A DNA stretch of 5,245 nt from contig JAJYZK010000252.1 in assembly GCA_021799945.1 (NCBI GenBank), forward strand, positions 1 to 5,245, written 5' to 3'. Positions 1 through 5,245 of this stretch are shown one piece after another. A program made the position numbers and the translations under genes. A model generated the notes under the pieces. That model searched no databases. It saw nothing but the letters and a program-made list of their open reading frames with translations, and was not told the DNA's origin. The number at the start of each line of letters is the position of its first letter. Position 1 is the stretch's first letter. Source of the DNA: Acidobacteriota bacterium. Its GTDB lineage: Bacteria > Acidobacteriota > Terriglobia > Terriglobales > Acidobacteriaceae.

Positions 1-662
1 TCTTCGCCACGCGCAACGGCACGGTGAAGAAGACGCCGCTCAAGGACTTCAGCAATGTCATGGCGCGCGGCATCATCGCCATCGGCATCGATGGAGAAGA
101 TGAGCTGATCGGCGTCTGCCGTACGGACGGCGATCAGCTCATCTTCCTGGCCACCCACCACGGCATGGCGATCCGATTCGATGAAAACGATGTCCGGTCC
201 ATGGGCCGGCCGGCCTACGGGGTGCGCGGCATCGACCTGGCGAAAGCGGACTACCTGGTGGGTCTGGCGGCCACGCCCAAGGAGCGCAAAAAGAACGGCG
301 CCGGCGACAATTGTGGCTGCCTCATCCTTTCCGTCACTGCGCAGGGCTACGGCAAGCGCACGGATGTGGATGAATACCGGCTGCAATCGCGCGGGGGCAA
401 GGGCGTCATCAACGTGAAGACCACGGCGCGCAACGGAGCCGTGGTGGCGATCCTGCTGGTGGACGACAGTTCCGAAGTCATGGTCATCAGCCAATATGGC
501 AAGATCATCCGGATCGACACCAAAACGATTCGCGCCGCGGGCCGCTCCACCCAGGGAGTCCGGCTCCTGCACCTGGAAACTGAGGACAAGGTCGCCGCGG
601 CGGTGGTCATTCCTCCCGAAGAGGCCAAGAACGGCCCGGAGAACGGAACCCTGCTGCAGTAG
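1..662 (+). CDS. gyrA: DNA gyrase subunit A, C-terminal part (5' truncated by window edge)
   Basis: The first full codon is at 3 and the stop is TAG at 660-662, giving 219 visible residues. They match the C-terminal DNA-wrapping beta-pinwheel of GyrA, the subunit that with GyrB introduces negative supercoils. Four successive blade signatures are visible, at about residues 20-30 (ARGIIAIGID), 68-79 (GRPAYGVRGIDL), 128-138 (QSRGGKGVINV) and 180-191 (GRSTQGVRLLHL). The stretches DGEDELIGV, RFDENDVR and GYGKRT are close to E. coli GyrA. QSRGGKG resembles the GyrA-box (QRRGGRG), but its alignment with the E. coli GYGKRT blade places it in a late blade; the canonical blade-1 box and the N-terminal cleavage domain with its catalytic Tyr lie outside the window. 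The protein ends PEEAKNGPENGTLLQ and lacks the long acidic tail of E. coli GyrA. A ParC paralogue is less likely, because ParC usually has fewer and more degenerate blades. The gene converges on holA. Confidence 0.96.
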   Translation, partial: FATRNGTVKKTPLKDFSNVMARGIIAIGIDGEDELIGVCRTDGDQLIFLATHHGMAIRFDENDVRSMGRPAYGVRGIDLAKADYLVGLAATPKERKKNGAGDNCGCLILSVTAQGYGKRTDVDEYRLQSRGGKGVINVKTTARNGAVVAILLVDDSSEVMVISQYGKIIRIDTKTIRAAGRSTQGVRLLHLETEDKVAAAVVIPPEEAKNGPENGTLLQ

Positions 663-814
663 GCGCTCGGGGACACCGCATTCGGAACGTAGTGGAAAAC
701 AGCTTCGCAGACGGTCGAGAGCCGCGCCGTTTGTGGATGCGGTTCGTCAAGATACGGGGTCTTGCGCCTCGCCTGTTGCTTCGGCGCGCTGTTCAATGAG
801 CTCTCAGGGAGCTC
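663..814. other. Convergent intergenic spacer between gyrA and holA
   Basis: This 152-bp stretch lies between the gyrA stop and the holA stop. I see no gene, no tRNA-like arms and no hairpin followed by a T-run on either strand, so no standard intrinsic terminator is evident. Weak structures only: CAAGA (749-753) can pair with TCTTG (759-763... approximately) around a short loop, and GCGCC (764-768) with GGCGC (783-787) around a 14-nt loop. The region next to the holA stop holds an 11-bp tandem duplication, listed separately. Termination may be Rho-dependent or depend on collision of the two converging transcripts; that is inference. Confidence 0.5.
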
Positions 815-819
815 TCAGG
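798..819. repeat. Perfect tandem duplication, 2 x 11 bp, over the holA stop
   Basis: Two adjacent, identical copies of GAGCTCTCAGG occupy 798-808 and 809-819. The holA stop codon (TGA on the minus strand, 817-815) is inside the copy that is met first in holA transcription; the second copy lies wholly downstream. Because GAGCTC is itself a palindrome, the two copies can also pair as a 6-bp stem (798-803 with 809-814) around a 5-nt loop. No T-run follows on either strand, so a terminator role is not supported. Replication slippage is the simplest origin. Confidence 0.85.
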
Positions 820-2002
820 CGCCGTTCTCGACCCACAATCCTTCCGGCTCCGAAGGCCGCGCGGCGCCGGTTTCCCCGGCCAGCGCCAGCACCAGCCGCT
901 CCAACACCAGCCGCTTGTCCGGAGGCGAGGAGCGCAGCTCCCAATCCGCCCGTGCGACCAGGCCGATGGCCCGCAGCAGATCGCGCCGCGACTTGTAACG
1001 GCGGGCCTGCCGGATCAGATCGTCGGCGGCGAAGGGCGGAGGGCGGAAACCCGGCCATAACGCCTGCCAGATGGCGCGCGAATCGCGCACATTCTTCTCC
1101 AGAACCACCAGCATCTGGCGAAAGGTCCGGGCCAGCAGGAAGAGGTGGCCGATCGCCGAATTTTCTCCGCCGCCGGAGGCGTTCAGCATGCCGTGCAGCA
1201 GGGCCAGCGCTCTCGCCTTGTCCTTGGCGGAAATTGCGTCGGTCAGCTCATAGAGCGACCGCTGCCTGGCCGCTACCACCATCGCCTCCACGTCGCCCAG
1301 CCCGATGCGCCCGCTTGCCGCCGCATACAGCGTCAGCTTCTCCAGCTCGCTAGCGATCGCCATCATATTCCCTCCCAGGGCGTCGACCAGCTCCCGCGCC
1401 GCGTCGGGCTCGAACTGCGCGCCCCGGCTCTGCGCGGCGACGACCAGCCAGCGCGCCGCGTCGGACTCCTCGACCCGGCAAAGCTCCACCATGCCGCAGT
1501 CTTCGCCCAACGTATCGCGGATGCGCTCGTAGCGCTCCTTGTCCTGCATCTCCATCCGGCGGATATCGGCGGGGATGGTGAGATGGTCGGCGACAAAGAT
1601 CAGGAGAGCCTGCGGGTTGGGCGAACGAAAATACTCCCGGATCGCCGCAAACTCCTCCTTCCTGCCGCCTCGGGAATAGAGAATCTTCAGGCCGCGGACA
1701 AATATGATCTGGAACGGCGCCAGGAGCGACGGAGTGCGGGCGCGATCGAGCGCCTCGAAGATGCCGGTGGAGGCCAGGTCGACCTCGCTGAGCGAAAGGC
1801 CGCGAAGCGCGGGTTCCACCAGGCCGTCGATCGCCGCGCGGCGGCAGCGTTCGTACAAAAACACCTCATCGCCCAGGAATACGTATCCGGCGCGCATGGG
1901 GACCCGGGCGCCCGCTTGCGAGGCGGAGGCTGCGCGCACTTCGGCCAGGAAGCGGTCGGAGGAGGAGAAACTGCGAAGCGTTCCCTGGGCGCCGGCGGAC
2001 AC
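815..2002 (-). CDS. holA: DNA polymerase III subunit delta
   Basis: HolA is the delta subunit of the clamp loader; it binds and opens the beta sliding clamp and works with tau/gamma (DnaX) and delta-prime (HolB). The 395-residue product shows the family pattern. The N-terminal fold-I start is AGYVFLGDEVFLYERC (about 38-53), and a region with FQIIFVRGL (97-105) and ALLIFVADH (132-140) follows. The diagnostic ALGGNMMAIASELEKLTLY lies at 208-226, and the C-terminal helical segment has RADWELRSSPPDKRLVLERL at 351-370. The start is GTG at 2002, one base after the lptE stop, with GGAG ten bases upstream. An internal ATG at residue 36 (MRAGYVFLGDE) is a possible alternative, but the preceding SSDRFLAEVRAA segment resembles the usual delta N-terminus, so I prefer the GTG. 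At 395 residues it is longer than the usual roughly 340. The stop lies in a tandem duplication. Confidence 0.95.
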   Translation of the reverse strand: MSAGAQGTLRSFSSSDRFLAEVRAASASQAGARVPMRAGYVFLGDEVFLYERCRRAAIDGLVEPALRGLSLSEVDLASTGIFEALDRARTPSLLAPFQIIFVRGLKILYSRGGRKEEFAAIREYFRSPNPQALLIFVADHLTIPADIRRMEMQDKERYERIRDTLGEDCGMVELCRVEESDAARWLVVAAQSRGAQFEPDAARELVDALGGNMMAIASELEKLTLYAAASGRIGLGDVEAMVVAARQRSLYELTDAISAKDKARALALLHGMLNASGGGENSAIGHLFLLARTFRQMLVVLEKNVRDSRAIWQALWPGFRPPPFAADDLIRQARRYKSRRDLLRAIGLVARADWELRSSPPDKRLVLERLVLALAGETGAARPSEPEGLWVENGA

Positions 2003-2003
2003 G

Positions 2004-2552
2004 CTAGAACGACTCCAGAATATCGCTCACCAGCGCCTGCGCGAAGTCGTGGGAGAGACGCTCGACCGCGGGCGAATCCTCTTCGATAAAGCTGGTCAGG
2101 TCGGAGGTGGTTTCAAACTGCGTATGGTAGAGATAGTTGGTGTGCCGGTACAGAATGCGGCCATCGCGCGCCGTAACAGTTACGTTTGCATTGATGGTTA
2201 CCAGAAAACTCGAGGTGAAGCTGGTGTTCTGGCCCGAGGAGACGGAGGGAGCGTCGGTGCGGTAGGTCAGGGGCTGGATGGTTTCCTCCAGAATGGTCCC
2301 ATGCAGCGTGGCGTCGGCGTCGGCGCCATCCCGGGTGAGCAGCGTCAGACGGGTGCGGTCGGTGAACTCGCGCTGCACCGCCTCGGTCATCACCGTTTCG
2401 GTGCGATAGAACTGCGTCTGATTCATGAAGACAGGAATGGCCAGAGTATGGACGTCCGGCGGCAGGTGCGCCGCCGAGCCGAGGGTGTGATATCCGCAGC
2501 CGGCAAGCGAAACCAAAACCAGCATCGCCGGCAGGTGGAGGAGACGAGACAT
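2004..2552 (-). CDS. lptE: LPS-assembly lipoprotein LptE
   Basis: LptE is the outer-membrane lipoprotein that plugs the LptD barrel and takes part in the last step of LPS delivery to the cell surface. The 182-residue product begins with a short lipoprotein signal: basic Arg3, hydrophobic core at about residues 7-16, and lipobox L-A-G-C with lipidated Cys19. The mature protein starts CGYHTLGSA and continues LPPDVHTLAIPVFMNQTQF, then a helix with TEAVQREFTDR; this CGYH...LP..V.T.A.P.F.N order is typical of LptE. A beta-rich middle (SFLVTINANVTVTARDGRILY, about 115-135) follows, and the C-terminal helix carries VERLSHDFAQALVSDIL. The ATG at 2552 is chosen because Met10 would leave too short and uncharged a signal peptide. 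No good Shine-Dalgarno precedes it; the bases just upstream are unusually AT-rich (CAATATTTCC). Its 3' end nearly touches holA, a pairing also found in E. coli. Confidence 0.92.
   Translation of the reverse strand: MSRLLHLPAMLVLVSLAGCGYHTLGSAAHLPPDVHTLAIPVFMNQTQFYRTETVMTEAVQREFTDRTRLTLLTRDGADADATLHGTILEETIQPLTYRTDAPSVSSGQNTSFTSSFLVTINANVTVTARDGRILYRHTNYLYHTQFETTSDLTSFIEEDSPAVERLSHDFAQALVSDILESF
2013..2016 (-). promoter_or_regulatory. Shine-Dalgarno for holA, inside lptE
   Basis: On the minus strand GGAG lies within the last codons of lptE, ten bases before the holA GTG. The lptE TAG (2006-2004) is separated from the GTG by one base. This arrangement suggests that ribosomes finishing lptE re-initiate on holA (translational coupling). 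The spacing is at the long end of the normal range. Confidence 0.55.
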
Positions 2553-2620
2553 GCTGGAAATATTGTCGCAGGAGTTCGCCCCAGGCGGACCGCCGCCGCC
2601 CGGCGAAGCCGCGAAACGGT

Positions 2621-2646
2621 GCGAGGGCGGCCGCAGCCGCCCTCGC
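2621..2646 (-). terminator. Strong stem-loop between ftsH and lptE (terminator, attenuator or processing site)
   Basis: A perfect 11-bp inverted repeat, GCGAGGGCGGC at 2621-2631 and its complement at 2636-2646, encloses four bases. Read as minus-strand RNA the loop is C(UGCG)G, which fits the very stable UNCG tetraloop class; the plus-strand loop (CGCA) does not. This suggests the structure is meant for transcripts coming from ftsH. It starts 22 nt after the ftsH stop. No T-run follows (ACCGTTTCGCGG comes next), so it is not a textbook intrinsic terminator. It could partly terminate, protect the ftsH 3' end, or mark an RNase processing site that separates ftsH from lptE-holA expression. A dispersed REP-like palindrome is another possibility. 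Confidence 0.6.
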
Positions 2647-2655
2647 GGGATTTCC

Positions 2656-2668
2656 GCCGGCGAAGATC

Positions 2669-2680
<12 letters not shown>
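2656..2680. repeat. 8-bp direct repeat flanking the ftsH stop
   Basis: GCCGGCGA occurs at 2656-2663 and again at 2673-2680, on either side of the ftsH stop codon (2671-2669). The repeat is short and made of GC-rich words common in such a genome, so chance is a fair explanation. Confidence 0.35.
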
Positions 2681-4585
<1,905 letters not shown>

Positions 4586-4591
4586 GAATGC

Positions 4592-4595
4592 CCTC
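4592..4595 (-). promoter_or_regulatory. Shine-Dalgarno that fixes the ftsH GTG start
   Basis: On the minus strand GAGG stands six bases before the GTG at 4585. There is no ATG nearby that would give the family N-terminus, so this site supports the GTG as the true start. Confidence 0.7.
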
Positions 4596-4779
4596 GTTTC
4601 TTGCGCCGCCCGATTGGATGCCGCGCCCCATCAGAAAGACGCGGAGGATGCGGCAGACGCGCCAAGCCTGACCCGGAGGCCCATCCGGCAATTCAAGCCA
4701 CCCTCCAGATGTAACCCTCAGTCCGGCAAAGGCTCCATTGCTTTCGAATCCAGGCCCCGTTCCCCCGCCACGCATGTTT

Positions 4780-4785
4780 ATTCTA
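4780..4785 (-). promoter_or_regulatory. Possible -10 element for ftsH (TAGAAT)
   Basis: TAGAAT differs from the TATAAT consensus at one base and would start transcription near 4773, giving ftsH a leader of about 190 nt. No TTGACA-like -35 hexamer is present 15-18 bp upstream and there is no extended -10 TG, so the call rests on one hexamer. Confidence 0.25.
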
Positions 4786-4820
4786 CTCCGCCGGGATCGG
4801 AACAGGCTGTGGGAAGCCGG

Positions 4821-4846
4821 CCGGAAGGGTCATCCGGAAGGGTCAT
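4821..4846. repeat. Perfect tandem duplication, 2 x 13 bp, over the tilS stop
   Basis: Two adjacent identical copies of CCGGAAGGGTCAT occupy 4821-4833 and 4834-4846. The tilS stop (TGA on the minus strand, 4845-4843) lies in the copy met first in tilS transcription; the other copy is fully downstream, so the duplication leaves the protein unchanged. The arrangement parallels that at the holA stop, with an unrelated sequence. Confidence 0.88.
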
Positions 4847-5245
4847 TCCGACAGACTGCGCACGAGAAAGCGAAAACCGGGGGCATCGACGGTCACGCCC
4901 CGCATCCAGACGATTCTCGAGGCCGCCCGGCCACCCGGCCCGTCGCCTGCCTTTTGGATTCCTTCCTTTTCGATCACTTCTATCACCGGCCATGCCGCTC
5001 GCTCCGGACCGAAGATCCGCAGCCGGTCGAGCACTTCGGTTATTTTTTTGGGTCCCCGGGAGTGTGGCAGGGTAACCCGGTCGCCCGGCCTCCAGGCCCG
5101 CAGCGTGGCGAAAACCTCTGGAGAACTGTCTCCCTCGATTTTTAGCTCTCCACGAAGGTGCAACCCAAAGGCTGGCGCGGAAATCTCTCCCGGAATGGAG
5201 AAATCGTATTGCGGCGGCCGGACCGGCGGCTCCCGCTCGCCCACC
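4843..5245 (-). CDS. tilS: tRNA(Ile)-lysidine synthase, C-terminal part (5' end beyond window)
   Basis: TilS attaches lysine to C34 of the tRNA-Ile CAU anticodon (using ATP), switching its reading from AUG to AUA. Only the last 134 codons or so are in the window; the N-type ATP pyrophosphatase core with its SGGxDS loop lies off the right edge. The visible part fits the TilS C-terminal domain that contacts the tRNA acceptor stem: LRAWRPGDRVTLPHSRGPKKITEVL (about residues 48-72 of the fragment), then RIFGPERAAWPVIEV (76-90) and IVWMRGVTVD (111-120). The usual family pattern is R.WRPGDR...G.KK......IP...R..WPV......I.W..G. A Gly/Ala/Lys-rich stretch (about 91-110) separates WPVIEV from IVWMRGV and looks longer than normal. 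The stop codon sits in a 13-bp tandem duplication. Co-transcription with ftsH is possible but the 257-bp gap argues for some independence. Confidence 0.92.
   Translation of the reverse strand, partial: VGEREPPVRPPQYDFSIPGEISAPAFGLHLRGELKIEGDSSPEVFATLRAWRPGDRVTLPHSRGPKKITEVLDRLRIFGPERAAWPVIEVIEKEGIQKAGDGPGGRAASRIVWMRGVTVDAPGFRFLVRSLSE

Larger units (their letters stand above)
4586..4842 (-). other. Spacer and leader between tilS and ftsH
   Basis: This 257-bp stretch precedes ftsH and has no recognisable gene. It holds a possible -10 box (TAGAAT, 4785-4780), the second copy of a 13-bp duplication at the tilS end, and a weak 5-bp hairpin CCGGA/TCCGG (4673-4677 with 4684-4688). A 68-codon open frame (ATG at 4775, TAA at 4571-4569) overlaps the ftsH start by 17 bases. 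Its translation is Gly-rich and matches nothing I know. By my count about 27 of its 67 codons end in A or T, whereas the real genes here strongly prefer G or C at that position, so I do not call it a gene. In Bacillus and relatives hpt sits between tilS and ftsH; I see no remnant of it here. Confidence 0.5.

Noticed and set aside
749..787. Possible bidirectional terminator between gyrA and holA
   Set aside because: The stems are only 5-6 bp with no T-run on either side, so they cannot be told from chance pairing in GC-rich DNA.
663..797. tRNA or small RNA gene in the convergent spacer
   Set aside because: GGTTCGTCAA at 741-750 recalls a T-arm, but no matching acceptor, D or anticodon stems can be formed around it.
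496..1353. A 285-codon plus-strand open frame overlapping the gyrA end and the holA 3' half
   Set aside because: Its translation is dominated by Arg, Pro, Ala and Ser, and it overlaps gyrA in another frame and holA antisense. This is typical of a shadow frame.
4778..4846. A 22-codon frame whose ATG overlaps the tilS stop as ATGA
   Set aside because: The overlap looks like translational coupling, but the frame is very short, resembles nothing and runs through the 13-bp duplication, so the ATGA is most likely chance.

Overview
The window reads as ordinary housekeeping chromosome from a GC-rich, LPS-bearing diderm bacterium. The FtsH N-terminus and protease domain, the absence of an acidic GyrA tail, and the gene set resemble Acidobacteriota (Terriglobia/Solibacter-like) as I remember them. 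That taxonomic guess is an inference, not a search result. An outer membrane with lipopolysaccharide is implied by the lptE gene.

Layout: the left edge carries the 3' end of gyrA on the plus strand (to 662). It converges across a 152-bp spacer on a minus-strand block that fills the rest of the window. In transcription order the block runs: tilS (3' part only, entering from the right edge and ending at 4843), a 257-bp spacer, ftsH (4585-2669), a 116-bp spacer holding a perfect 11-bp stem-loop, lptE (2552-2004), then holA (2002-815). lptE and holA are separated by a single base and are very probably translated as a pair. The adjacency of lptE and holA is also seen in E. coli (leuS-lptE-holA), and tilS upstream of ftsH is a common bacterial arrangement (for example tilS-hprT-ftsH in Bacillus). 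No hpt gene lies between tilS and ftsH here.

Functionally the block mixes tRNA-Ile decoding (TilS), membrane protein quality control (FtsH), outer-membrane LPS assembly (LptE) and clamp loading at the replication fork (HolA). GyrA on the opposite strand handles DNA supercoiling. I found no mobile element, CRISPR array, RNA gene or defence system, and nothing that looks like a new multi-gene system. The points worth a second look are small: the strong stem-loop with a UNCG-type tetraloop after ftsH, two perfect tandem duplications that each begin at a gene's stop codon (tilS 13 bp, holA 11 bp), the ftsH leader with a TAGAAT box and a doubtful small ORF, and an apparent insertion in the TilS C-terminal domain.
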